A DNA stretch of 64,000 nt from the NCBI GenBank assembly GCA_000611775.1, contig KK106983.1:5027818-5091817 (forward strand), given 5' to 3'. The notes beneath the pieces were generated by a model. The model saw only the letters and a list, made by a program, of their open reading frames with translations. It searched no databases and was not told where the DNA came from. This stretch comes from Umbilicaria muhlenbergii (taxonomy: Eukaryota > Ascomycota > Lecanoromycetes > Umbilicariales > Umbilicariaceae). This document shows positions 44,184-54,295 of this stretch, piece by piece. The translations under genes and the position numbers were made by a program. Numbering within the stretch: the stretch's first letter is position 1; every line of letters begins with the position of its first letter.

Positions 44184-44836
44184 GTTGGCGGGAGATAGAT
44201 GGTGGGGTTGGTGCGTGAGAGGTTGTTATTATGTGGACGATGTAGCTTGGTTTGTGTCGTCGAGGTTATGACATGGAGTGCGCGGCGAGCTGGAAGCCGT
44301 AGGGAGCCGTAGCGAAGGGGACGGGCTGGGAGCGGAGGAGCTGAGAGCCGACGCGTGTCTCCGTGTCAACGGATCGGAAAGTCGCTGATGGCTGCGGACC
44401 TGGTCTTGGAGGGTATGGATGGAGCACCTTCTGTAAGCTGCGACTTTCGAGGAAGGACGCCCGCGATGCAGCAAATTGAGATTGCGAATAGGCGTGCACG
44501 GCATCGTCTCACAACCTTGCCAAGCGCGGCTTACCGGATGAAGATGGATCCGGAAATGGAGAGAGATAAGATCCTCCCGGACGGCACAGTCATGAAGTCT
44601 ACAGCGTGATCGAAGAATAATCTTCACTGTGCTATATACCATAGCGTGATAGTAGTGCAAAAGCGAGACGATATGCAACAACCATACAACGCCCAATCCC
44701 AACCATCCCAACCATCCCAGCCACGCCGATCCCAAATCGTAACCTACCTTACTCAAGGCAGAACCCAGGGGTATCTATGTGGCGGAACTCCGAAGCCGTT
44801 TGCAACACCAACTATGCAGCCATCTCATCCTTGTAG
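44184..44836. other. Intergenic region, Shr3 promoter and PalF 3' flank
   Basis: Contains about three copies of a 9-bp ATCCCAACC repeat at 44692-44728. The long minus-strand frame here starts with TTG and looks non-coding. An 84-codon + strand ATG frame at 44355-44609 has no recognisable sequence and is not called. Confidence 0.4.
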
Positions 44837-47361
44837 TTACCTCTCATATCGCGGTAGATGCTCTGGCCTTGAGCTTTGCTCTCCAGGTGCTGGTCCAGAG
44901 TCTGACGTCGGCACAGACAAGTCCTCTTCATCCAACGTCGGAGCACTAGGTGGTATTTGTGAATGTCCCTGATTGACAGGACGACCGTCCTCCTCATCGG
45001 GATAATCGTCTGGCGCACTTGCCTCCATCTGCAGGCGTTGGCGTTCCAATTCCTGCTTATCATCCGTCTGCTGCGAGCTCGGGTCTGTGTCTGGCTCTTC
45101 GCTGTATTGCTCATGGATAGTGCTCGGTACGGCCGTGCCCGGTAAGGGTGCAGAAGGCCCAGTATAAGCCGGCGCACTTGAGCCGGCGTATGCGTGCTGG
45201 CTATGATAGAGATCGCCAAGTCGAAACGCTTCCGGCGCTGATGGCTGGTGATGTATATGGGCCGCTGCAGATCGCTCACCATCATCAGGTGGAGCACTAG
45301 GCAGAAGCTGCTGCTCCGCCCTTCTTAGCCTGGTCTTCTCGTCAACCTCCTCGTCTATAACAGGAGGGTTTATTGTTATTGCTCTTGGAGGATTCTCTTG
45401 ATATGTAGTACGCGGCTTACTAAAACGATGTTGTTGCTCGCCGTCATAGTTATCATCGTATCTATTGTGTTCGTTATATAGATTTTCACTGATTCGATCC
45501 AATTGGGCTTCTGGCAGTCCGTTGATCTCGGAACCGCCAGGCATTGTAGCATCGTGAGCCTGACAACCGTCCATCTTCTTCACACGTTTTCTTTCGCTAT
45601 CTCGAGTTCCTACAATGACTTCAAAGATGCAGTCAACCACGCTCTTTTCGCGTCGTATTTGATCGGTGTCAAGGATGTCGGGTCCAGAAGTGGCATACAA
45701 TACACCATCCGCGGCCTCGAGCCGAGCGGTCGTAGCATCACCATAACAATAAGTCGGTTTCACGCTGATCATGCCAATCCGTGGAAGAACCCGGTCTTGG
45801 TGAGCTGCGAGCTTGCCGCCAAGATCGATGACGACTTCGACATAGTATTTGAAACTAATCATTGCGCCAGGTACGCCGGATATTGTTGGGAATACATCTT
45901 CAGGGACCCTCACCGATGTTTTGATCACGGCAATAAGCGTTTGGGGATCAATGATCAGTGGTGCAAATGTTTGAGACAGGTCTTTCCGAAAGAGACCACT
46001 TGAACTGGTTGACGAGAGTGAAAGGCCACCAAGTCCGGTCCGTGACTTCGGATAAAGGTCTTCATACTCCTGCTTTTTGCCTTTGTGGGGAGGCCCAAGA
46101 GGAATCGATGGATGGGAGTCGATGCGTCCTTGCCGGTATAGTGTCATGATTACACCTTGTAAGCTTTTAATCGGCTTCGTGTGTTCGATCGTAATCTGCA
46201 TTGGCAAAACATCCCCAGGGAGACATCCACCACGAAGGAGCTCAACGGTTGCTGTGATTGTTTTGTCGGTATTGGAATGAATACTGCTGCGAACATCGCT
46301 TCCTGTAATTTTTCTTGCCGAAGGAGGTGTCGCGGCAACGCGAAAGCTTACAGTGCTAATGCTCGTACCACTCACAGAGCTGACATCGCTCGGGACAGAA
46401 CCCTGCAGTGGTTCGTCCGAAGTCCGTGGTACAGCAGAGTCAGGACTTCTTGCACGGTCCTCTGATCCATTGTGGGATGAGCTTGAAGCCCTTTGGAAAC
46501 CTGGCTTGGCCGCAGCCACTTTGGCGTGTCTATTCGCTCGCGATCGCTTCGAGATCGGCTTTAGAGATATTACTCGGGGCTTTGGCTGATGCAATCGAGC
46601 TATGTCGATGGTTTCGACAAGGTATATCTTGCGATCACAACTCATCGTAGGCGTTATTGTAGTGGGGCGGGTGAGCGTCGACGACAGCATGTAAGAAATC
46701 GTGCCACGCTCGAACTATAGTCGGTCATGAACAGGTTAGCACACGACGGCCACGGGTGCGTCTGGTAAGTACTCACGTCGATACTGCTCGGTATGCCTTT
46801 TGAAGGCAACTCGAGTTCAAATCTGAACTCATAAGCTCCGGGACTCAGTCGGCCTTCGCCACATAAGATGACTTCATCCTCGAAGAGGGAAGCAAAGCCG
46901 TTGCCAAAGTATTCGCTGCCCCTCGTACCCCTACCAGGGCCTTGAAATCCTCCATCTCTTGGAATAGCGTCCCGCGGAGAACTGGGGCTTTTCAAGACCT
47001 TGGCATAGCCGTACAAACAGATTACAACATGAGTGAGTCTCAACGGTTTTGCAACAGTTAGGCAGACCGAACCTTTGACCACGTCGCCAGGCGCATATTG
47101 CCGATGCGGCTCATCCGGTCTGATGTAGAAGTCCGAGAGATTTCGCGCCCGTGGAGCAAACGGAGAAGTAAACTTGGAGAGAAGCGATCGCGCTTTGGGA
47201 GAAAGGTTTGGTGACGTGGGTGCCGTGGCTGCGGTCCTGGTCATATTCGGGGGACCGCCAGATGGCCATGCGGCTTTCAACTTGTCGAGCGTCAAGCGGC
47301 CTCTGCTTCGAGCGACTTCAAGGCTTTGTGCAGGAAATAGAGAGCAGTAGTTTCCTGCCAT
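44837..47361 (-). CDS. palF: pH-signalling arrestin-like protein PalF/RIM8
   Basis: Exons 46777-47361 and 44837-46714 (62-bp intron) give 820 residues. PalF/Rim8 is an arrestin-related adaptor that binds the PalH/Rim21 sensor and recruits ubiquitin ligase and ESCRT to signal ambient pH to PacC/Rim101. Arrestin-N: SLLSKFTSPFAPRARNLSDFYIRPDEPHRQYAPGDVVKGSV, then VICLYGYAKVLKSP, GAYEFRFELELPSKGIPSSID joined by splicing to FERGTISYMLSSTLTRP. Arrestin-C: VELLRGGCLPGDVLPMQITIEHTKPIKSLQGVIMTLYRQGR, VRVPEDVFPTISGVPGAMISFKYYVEVV. The long C-terminal tail is disordered, with repeated PSAP-like motifs (LLPSAPPDD, HQPSAPEA, GPSAPLPG, IPPSAPTL) that may bind ESCRT-I Vps23. An alternative start is ATG 47244. 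High confidence. Confidence 0.93.
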
Positions 47362-47512
47362 CTAGGCTATCAGTAACGGCGCAGTGCATAGTAGAAGCAT
47401 CAACGATATGCCAGCTCCAGTGACGAGGAAGGCCGCGCGTATGTAAGAAATCTTCATCGACATTACAAATACAGGCCTCGATAGAAACCCCCGCAGGCGG
47501 ATCGCAGGCGTC

Positions 47513-47719
47513 ATGGAGACAGAAGAAGACGAGGCAGGACGGAAGCAATACGTACAACAGATGGCGTCCTTCTCGAAGATGATATCAGATCAGATTACCG
47601 CGACGATCGAGTTCGCGTGCCAAGCACTGCTTACTCTTGGCAATTCCCAGCTTTCCCCAGATCAAATCCTTCTTTCGACAGCATATGCCGGCACGGGTGA
47701 AGCCAAGAATCTAAAATAG
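47513..47719 (+). CDS. Possible small unrecognised protein
   Basis: A 68-codon frame with a true ATG, opening METEEDEAGRKQYVQQMASF. Charged at the start, then a mildly hydrophobic helix-prone middle (ITATIEFACQALLTLGN). It lies divergent to PalF, about 150 bp from its start. There is no intron signal or family resemblance that I can see, and a chance frame is quite possible. Confidence 0.2.
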   Translation: METEEDEAGRKQYVQQMASFSKMISDQITATIEFACQALLTLGNSQLSPDQILLSTAYAGTGEAKNLK

Positions 47720-47830
47720 CTGCTTTGTGTAACACCGTGTCATCACGCAGTTGGGACACGTTTGTAGGATAATAATGGTATCAGAAAAGTCTTGAATTGG
47801 TCGTCGCGCGCACACTGTGGGGTTGATGGA

Positions 47831-47860
47831 GGCTTGGGGAGGCTTGGGAAGGCTTGGGAG
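47831..47860. repeat. 10-bp tandem GGCTTGGGRR, three copies
   Basis: Three adjacent 10-bp units about 470 bp upstream of PalF. The regular spacing of one helical turn could suit a repeated protein site, or it may be a slippage product. Confidence 0.6.
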
Positions 47861-48195
47861 TCGTTTTAAAGTCCAGCAGGGGGAGGGCCTTCTAGTTAAG
47901 GAAGAGTGGTAGGGCCAGGCAAGGTAGGACTATGGCATGCCCGCTACGGGACAGAGTACGAGTACGGTGAACGGTAAAACGTCAACAGCTAGAGGCAGGA
48001 AGACGATGATTCTGGTATGGCGTGACGGGCGTCCCACCGCGCTCCACATTAAACATTTCTCACCCCCCGGGACGGCGAATCAACCGAGCGCGATCTCTCT
48101 CTTCATTCGCCCTTGACTCGCGAGTGTTCGCACGTCTGACATAACAAGGAGGCCGCAGGCACCTTTCAGCAGCTTCAGCACCTTAAATGCTTCCG

Positions 48196-48230
48196 CGGTC
48201 AGTGATCGGCGGTCAGCGGTCAGCGGTCAG
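48196..48230. repeat. CGGTCAG tandem, four copies
   Basis: Perfect 7-bp copies at 48196, 48210, 48217 and 48224; three are directly adjacent. Function unknown. Confidence 0.65.
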
Positions 48231-49341
48231 CTCTGGCATACTTTCCGAGTCCCACCCACTCCACCGTGCGGATGCGTGAGCGTGTGAAGACGTCGGGGAT
48301 ACCAAGGATGCTCAGCTCAGTTCGGGTAGACGAATCGTCTTCGCAGAACCTGTCGTGGCGTCTCTCGATCCCAGGCATGCCGTAATAAGCTTTTCCGAAA
48401 CCCATTTTCGGCTCGCATTACGCACAACGGCCAAGGAGGGGCGGTTGCGACTGGGGAGCCCAATGTTGGGCTGACCCCTTGATCCTTGTCGGGGGCATCA
48501 TCTGCCGGTCCGGAAACAATTCACTCATACGGCGCTGCACCGTTGGCCGCGCTGGCTGGAAATAAGTCCAAGAGACGGCGAGCTCCGGGGTAGAGACTCG
48601 GGACGCCTTCCGATGATTCGCTGAGGAAAGGCGAGGAGCTGCCTCCGTACGAAGCCTGATGATCTCCATGCGTAGAAGGATCGCATTCCTCTGTTGGGAA
48701 TTCAAGCTGTCCCGCACGCTGTAAAATCCCGACTGTTGCCCCGTGGAACACCGGGTAGGGCCCCCGACTTCATGTTTAGCGGAGATACAAGCTTTAGCCA
48801 AGACGTCGTCTGTGTTCCCGAAGCAAGGGCGCAGGATCTTAATTCAACACCTCCGCATTGGGAAAGAGATCGTGAGGGAAATGGTCCAACAGAAGTCGTG
48901 GGGCAGTACAGTCTACCCTCCTCACGGTGCTCTCTGTTGTTGATTTGCTGCGAAGGGGCTCCTTGGCCTCCTCTTCGGGAATTGCCAGTGGATCTGATGG
49001 GTGCGCCTAAGGGCGAGAGCATGGGGTAGAGACCATCTGGCGGACCTCTCAGTATCTCGGTGGTGGACATCGAGGGTTCGGAGGTCCTGAAAGTGCGAAT
49101 TGCAGAATTCACGTCATGTCGATCGTCTCGCGACCAAGGGCACTGCCATTCGTTCTGGCGGGGCCCCCTGTCAGCTCTCATCAAATGATGTCGGGTGATT
49201 CCCCGGTGCTACGTGACAAGGCAACACAAAGGGGTGGCCCCCGACGGAAGAGCTCGCCAATGAGCCATCGGAACTCTGCAAATTCTCTGGCTTCCAACAC
49301 TCCTAGCTATGCCAGCTTTTGCTACATGGCCTGATGGATTA

Positions 49342-50048
49342 TCAAAGCTCCCTCAATCCCTCGCCTTCCACATACTCACTTCCGTAAAACATTGCCCTGA
49401 TCGTCTCGATCTGCTCCCTGTCTCCACCGGTGATCTCCCTCAGGTACGCTTCCAGCATGTAGATATTATCCGTCCAACGCCCAGCCCTGACCTTGCACGC
49501 TTCCACTTCCTCCTTCCTCCGCGCAACTTCCATCGGGTCGTTCTCGCTGTACGTAGCCAATTCCGCTCTCAGAGCCTGCACCTCGCTCTGCAACTCCGCA
49601 TGCATCTCTACCAATTCTTTCCTGCCCTCATCGCCATCTTCGTCCCGTGCCGCACTAGCTTCCTTGACCTTGGCCTTCAACTCCTCAACCGCAGCATCGG
49701 CTTTGGCTTTCTCCTCGCGCAGTTTGTCGAGTATGTTCTCCCTGTTCTTCTTCTCTTCGCTCATGAAGCTCCAGTACCAGTTCCCGCTACCAATCTTCTC
49801 GACTCTAAGCTTCCCATCGTCGGTCAGAGCCTGGAGGTACTCTTTCACCGTCGCGGCGTTGATCGAGGCCACGGCTGGGAGGCTTTTCTCAAGGTCTTTG
49901 ATGTTGTGCACTGTTAGGGATTTCTGGATCCAGTGTAATATGATGTCCTGTTTTGCCTGAGGCGGGTTGGCTTTAGGGGCCTAGAGGAGTCTACTAAGGC
50001 TGTGGCCGAGACATGTGAAAAAGGTCAGGCGGATGCAGTACATACCAT
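49342..50048 (-). CDS. MND1: Meiotic nuclear division protein 1 (Mnd1)
   Basis: Exons 50046-50048 (ATG only) and 49342-49980 around a 65-bp intron give 213 residues, close to yeast Mnd1. Mnd1 pairs with Hop2 and promotes Dmc1/Rad51 strand invasion in meiosis. Spliced N-terminus: MAPKANPPQAKQDIILHWIQKS. The winged-helix part contains HNIKDLEKSLPAVASINAATVKEYLQALTDDGKLRVEKIGSGNWYWSF. A long coiled coil follows (EEKKNREN through about residue 150), then the C-terminal capping region RAGRWTDNIYMLEAYL. The donor GTATGT follows the start codon directly. No other in-frame ATG lies upstream of the conserved residues, which supports the tiny exon. Presence of this gene implies a meiotic cycle, at least in ancestry. 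Confidence 0.88.
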
Positions 50049-50732
50049 TGCAATGGTTTGTCAAGGATAGAAACCTGAGAATGCCAACATGCGGAGAACG
50101 TGGTCGTGTGTCCAAGTTGAAGGTGTCCAAAATGATTTTGCATATGGGACGAATGCAGTTATGGTAGGGCTCGCTTGGGTTCCAAGCGATGAAAGCGAAT
50201 CATCCACCAACACAGGGATAAGCACGACACATCAAATGCAGACGTCTTCTTTGAGAACTCCTGAGAAAGAAATCGAACATGTAATATGTATTCCACCGCT
50301 ATTGCTTCTCTATAACCGTCCCCAGATTGAGCCCTTTGAACATTAGTAGTATTCAGTCACGTAACCCTAAGGGAGACACGAAGCACAACAGGTCGTTTTT
50401 GAGTCCAGAAAAGCCTACACGGAATGAGTGTAGATCTAAAGAACCTGAACCGCGTATTAACTCACCACCGTGGGCGAAGCAGAGCGGGTTGGCGATTATC
50501 TTGAAAAACCTGGCGCTTGATGGTAGCTTACAATCGACAAGTCCCTCCAACGAAGCTGGAGCTCGTCATACGTTGACGTAAGCGACGGCAGTGACTCCAT
50601 AAGCGGTTCAACAGCGCCGTTTTCTAACAAGGTTCCGGAGTAGACGCGGAACAGGTGCCTTCGATGTAGCTCTCTTTGACTGCTAGAATAGTCGTCTCCC
50701 CGTTTAAAGCCCATGCCTTTACCGCCACGCTT
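50049..50732. other. Intergenic region, MND1 promoter and 3' flank of the next gene
   Basis: No gene or repeat recognised. Confidence 0.4.
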
Positions 50733-51420
50733 TCAGTTGGCATCAGAGTCGTTGTTCAACTTCAGCCTCTTAGCCTTCCTTGTCTGCCCTGACCGCTGCG
50801 CTGCTGAACTCGAACTCCTAACCCGCCTTCTCGACTGCGAATAGGGCCTACCCACATCTCCAGAGTCAGGTCTCGAAGTGTCTGTCTCCCCCTCAACAAA
50901 CACTAGATCCCCAGTGTCCCCTAATGATTCTTTGGCAGATTCTTCCAACAAGATCGCCATTGCTAGTAATGCTGTCTCGTCCATACTGTGGAAATCACCC
51001 TGGCCTCCATTGAGGGTCGCACGACTGTAGTAGTCCGAAGCATAGGTGTGAATGGCTTTGAGTAGATCTGAATCAGGTAGTCGACGATCAGGAATTAAGT
51101 GTCTATCCGCCCAGTAAAAGTCGTCTTCCTGATATCGCTCTGGTGCCCCTTTGCGTCGAAAGAGGACTTCGTCCGGAGGAGCTGGCAGCGAAGTTGAGGA
51201 GAGAGTGTCCCGGTTCTTAGATGCGAAAGGACTCGCCGGGATGAAGCCCGTGGAGGAGACACGCCCTGTCAGATCTTAGCAGCTCGTCTGGACCCTTTCT
51301 GGGGTTTAGGTTTATACCAGCTACCGCATCGTAAAGAGAAGCTTGGCGTTTCTGGTTCCCAGCAGTAAACTCCGTGTCGCTAGACGCGGACGGTCGTCGA
51401 GAAGAACCTTTTCTATTCAT
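50733..51420 (-). CDS. Unrecognised, conserved-looking basic protein
   Basis: Exons 51318-51420 and 50733-51265 around a 52-bp intron (GTATAA..GACAG, GCTAAG branch) give 211 residues. I do not recognise a named family. The N-terminus is basic and Ser-rich (MNRKGSSRRPSASS), with a KRQASLYDAVAG motif at the splice. The core reads ERYQEDDFYWADRHL, then LPDSDLLKAIHTYASDYY and MDETALLAMAILLEESAKESLGDTGD, a patterned helical segment that looks like a conserved domain. The C-terminus has two basic clusters (SRRRVRSS and RKAKRLKL) that suit nuclear import. It is divergent from the CSA-like gene with only 251 bp between start codons. A nuclear role is inference. Confidence 0.6.
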
Positions 51421-51671
51421 TGAACAGGAGTTTACATAATTCAGTCGGGGGGGAACCTCTGCGCATTGTTGCTGGATTTGATGCGTGAGGTTTAGATTGC
51501 CCCAATGGCTTACCCAGACGTCATTATCAATAACCGACAACAACCACCAGCAAGCGACCTTACTCTTCCTCGCTCACCCACAGTACGAGTACCTTGCTTG
51601 TTGCTCGTGGCAGCTTGATCAGTTATTCCTTCTCTCGGAACTTAGACGGCGACTCTGAAGTGAGCTGATGC
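51421..51671. promoter_or_regulatory. Divergent promoter, unknown nuclear-type gene / CSA-like gene
   Basis: These 251 bp must serve both start codons. No TATA box is obvious. Confidence 0.5.
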
Positions 51672-53186
51672 ATGAATGCCTACTTGCTGAGTCGCTCACT
51701 GGGCTCCATCGGCCCGCAATCACTTCAACGTGCCGAGACAAACCGATTGCTTCAAGCCGTACAGCCGGCGCCTGGCATCAGATTCGACGGCAGCGATGAC
51801 ACGGCGACCTCTACCCCAATCCCTACAGCAGGCGGAGATGGGACGTTATCTGACACCTGGGCGCATAAAGCGGGGGTGAATGCTCTTGTAATTGATAGAT
51901 TCGAGGGCAGATAGTAAGCATGGCTCCGATACTACAGCAGGAGGGCGTTTGCAATAGGGCAATGACAACTGATCAAGCACAGTATGCTTTCTGGGGGTGC
52001 ACAATCGTCAATTATACTGTGGGACCTTGAGGCAGCGGAGAATACAGCCAAAAGCTTCGTCCACCGGCCCGCTGGCGTAGTACGCACGTACGAAACTCTT
52101 TAAGGCTATGCACATGGGCCTCTGCTAATGATAAACTTCAGATCGACATCCTCCCACAAATTCGGCATCACTCAATTGTCATTCTACCCGTTCGATTCCT
52201 TCGCCTTCCTCTCTTCTTCCTATGACCACACCCTCAAAATCTACTCGAGCGAAACTCTCAGCGCTTCTGCCTCCTTCGATCTCAACTCCGTCGTCTATTC
52301 GCACAGCCTCTCCCCCATTGCGGACCATCTTCTGGTCGCGTGTGCCACACAGCATCCAGCAGTCCGACTCGTTGATCTGCGTACTGGGGCGAGCGCCCAT
52401 TCACTTGCTGGTCACCAAGGGGCTGTCCTATCTGTAGCATGGAGCCCTCGCGACGAACATATTCTCGCAAGCGGCGGATCGGATGGCACCGTCAGACTAT
52501 GGGATATACGGCGTAGTGCTGGGTGTCTCGGTGTGTTGGATTTGGAAGACTCAGTAGGAGTAGGGGGTGAAGATGGTCTTGGGAAGAACGCGAGACCACG
52601 AGACCGAGGTAGAGCGCACGTGGGGGCTTGCAATGGTGTCGTCTGGACAGACAGTGGCGACAACCTTGTTACAGCCGGCCACGACGAGCGAGTCCGGGTC
52701 TGGGACGCTGCAACTGGCGCCAATGCGTTGTCCCATTTCGGGCCTATCATCAAGAACACGCATTTGTCGACACTGTTGCCATTGATTGTACCGAGCCATG
52801 TGGTATCGGCGGGCCAGCACGTCATGTTCTATCCCAACGAGAAAGAAATCCTGATGTTCGATCTCTTTAATGGAACACTCAAGAAGCGGCTCCGCGTTCC
52901 AGGCGTCGCTATTGCTCAAGCCCGCGGCAGTGCAGGCCAGCGAAATATCAGGAATCGAATTACGTCGCTTGCATGGAGACCTGGGAATGTTGAGCTGTAT
53001 TCCGCATCTTCTGATGGGACAGTTAGGGCGTGGATGCCGAGGACAAAGGATGATGCGGATGTTGAAGAAGAAGAGGCTAAGGAGGCTGACGGCGGGGACG
53101 ACGAAGATGAGAGCCGGAAACGCAAGAGAGAAGCTCTTGATACTGTCTATAGGGATCTGACAAGGCAGAAGATCACGTTTAACTGA
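51672..53186 (+). CDS. CSA/ERCC8-like WD40 repeat protein
   Basis: Exons 51672-51913, 51983-52087 and 52142-53186 (introns 69 and 54 bp) give 463 residues. It resembles ERCC8/CSA (yeast Rad28, S. pombe Ckn1), the substrate receptor of a CUL4-DDB1 ligase in transcription-coupled repair. The N-terminal LLSRSLGSIGPQSLQRAETNRLL helical segment matches the DDB1-binding region of CSA. WD repeats follow: HKAGVNALVIDRFEGRYMLSGGAQSSIILWDL across the first splice, HKFGITQLSFYPFDSFAFLSSSYDHTLKIY, HSLAGHQGAVLSVAWSPRDEHILASGGSDGTVRLWDIR, NGVVWTDSGDNLVTAGHDERVRVWDAATG, and ITSLAWRPGNVELYSASSDGTVRAWMP. It ends with an acidic stretch and a basic KRKREAL tail. Confidence 0.82.
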
Positions 53187-53584
53187 CCGAGCTTCTGATA
53201 TACCTTGAGAAAGGATCGATCCAAACGTACTTTACTCTGCCACAATTCGGTCTACAGATCATTCTCATGCTGTCTTGCTCTACTCTGCCTTACTCGAATC
53301 TAGTCTACTCTGTTCTATTCTATTTACTTACTCTTCTCTGCTTATGTTCTTGTAGTTTATTTGACTTCACACAATAAATGTCACTATTCATGACTTATGC
53401 TGCATATCCTTACAGATCATGTTAGATTGACTTTACTTACGGTAAGAAGAGAGGTAGGTACCATTTTCTCAATATAGAATCTTCCAGTGCAAAAGTGAAA
53501 CTTCTCCAGGCAGCCTTGATAAGGAGCTGGCTCATAACGTCCAAGCTTCTTCATTAGGAGCAACTCAACACGGTAAAAGTCACG
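53187..53584. other. Intergenic, pyrimidine-rich 3' flank of the CSA-like gene
   Basis: Contains a CT-rich tract (about 53277-53350) made of loose TCTACTCTG-like repeats, and the promoter of the next gene. No gene seen. Confidence 0.45.
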
Positions 53585-54295
53585 ATGGTCTTACCGCGTC
53601 AAGGCTCCCGAGCTCGACCTACCACCTCCATGACTTTCCCCTTCCTCAAGCTTCCCCCAGAGATCCGTCATTGCATATACAAACTTGTCCTGGACGTCGA
53701 CCAACCGATCCCAGTCCGCCGAACAGCCCGCCCGTTCTTCGAAGGGACCACCACCAGAAGCGGGAGACGCCTCCGACCCTGGATGACTGCAGAACAAGAA
53801 AGACGCACCTGCGGCACCAGCACACTTGCTCTCACGGCCACTTGTCGCCTGATCTATCTCGAAGCCGTGGACCTCTATTACGCAAACAACGCCTTCGAGT
53901 GCTGCACCACCACCCACCTGCCCGACTTCCTCGCCAGCATCGGCGCGGCGAACATGGCCCTCATCGCCTCGATCCGCTACCACGGACACGGCAGCGACGA
54001 CCTGGCCACCCTCGAGCACATGCCCGGGTTGAAACGCTTGGCCGTAGTCTTGGGCTCGCCGTGTCCTGTTTGCGCCGACGACGAAATCCTCTTCAGACCG
54101 GACGGCTGGTTCGAAGATGCGCTGGAGGAGCTGTGGAGCTTTTGCACGACGCGGTCGGGTTTGGAGATGGTGGGTTTGGTGCGCGCGGGCTTGGGGGTGG
54201 GCGAGGGAGGGTATCCGGGGCTGGGGGTGTTTGAGGGCGAGATTGGGGCTATGGATGAGTATTTGAAGCAGGTAAAGGGGGAGGTAGGGGCTTGA
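53585..54295 (+). CDS. 2EXR/F-box-like fungal protein
   Basis: Single exon of 236 residues. ATG 53630 (MTFPFLKLPPEIRHCIY) is the more family-like start, 15 codons downstream. The FPFLKLPPEIRHCIYKLVL motif is the hallmark of the large fungal 2EXR/F-box-like group. It is followed by STLALTATCRLIYLEAVDLYYANNAFECC, another typical block (a C-R-x-I-x-x-E helix then YYxxNxF). These proteins are abundant in fungi and poorly characterised; some may act as ubiquitin-ligase adaptors. No catalytic motif is seen. A C-rich to G-rich switch lies near 54115, and the last 60 codons are G-rich and low in complexity. Confidence 0.72.
   Translation: MVLPRQGSRARPTTSMTFPFLKLPPEIRHCIYKLVLDVDQPIPVRRTARPFFEGTTTRSGRRLRPWMTAEQERRTCGTSTLALTATCRLIYLEAVDLYYANNAFECCTTTHLPDFLASIGAANMALIASIRYHGHGSDDLATLEHMPGLKRLAVVLGSPCPVCADDEILFRPDGWFEDALEELWSFCTTRSGLEMVGLVRAGLGVGEGGYPGLGVFEGEIGAMDEYLKQVKGEVGA

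Larger units (their letters stand above)
47362..49341. other. 2-kb intergenic region, PalF upstream and MND1 3' flank
   Basis: No gene is firmly supported. A 68-codon ATG frame lies at 47513-47719 (listed separately). Short tandem repeats occur at 47831-47860 and 48196-48230. Long frames at 48418-49184 on the minus strand show no family resemblance. Confidence 0.4.

Noticed and set aside
44229-44756. 175-codon minus-strand frame between Shr3 and PalF
   Set aside because: It starts with TTG; the repetitive WLGWLG start comes from a simple 9-bp repeat.
47600-47925. GCCARG (PacC-like) sites near 47619 and 47914 upstream of PalF
   Set aside because: Two hits to a six-base degenerate motif are expected by chance in this length.
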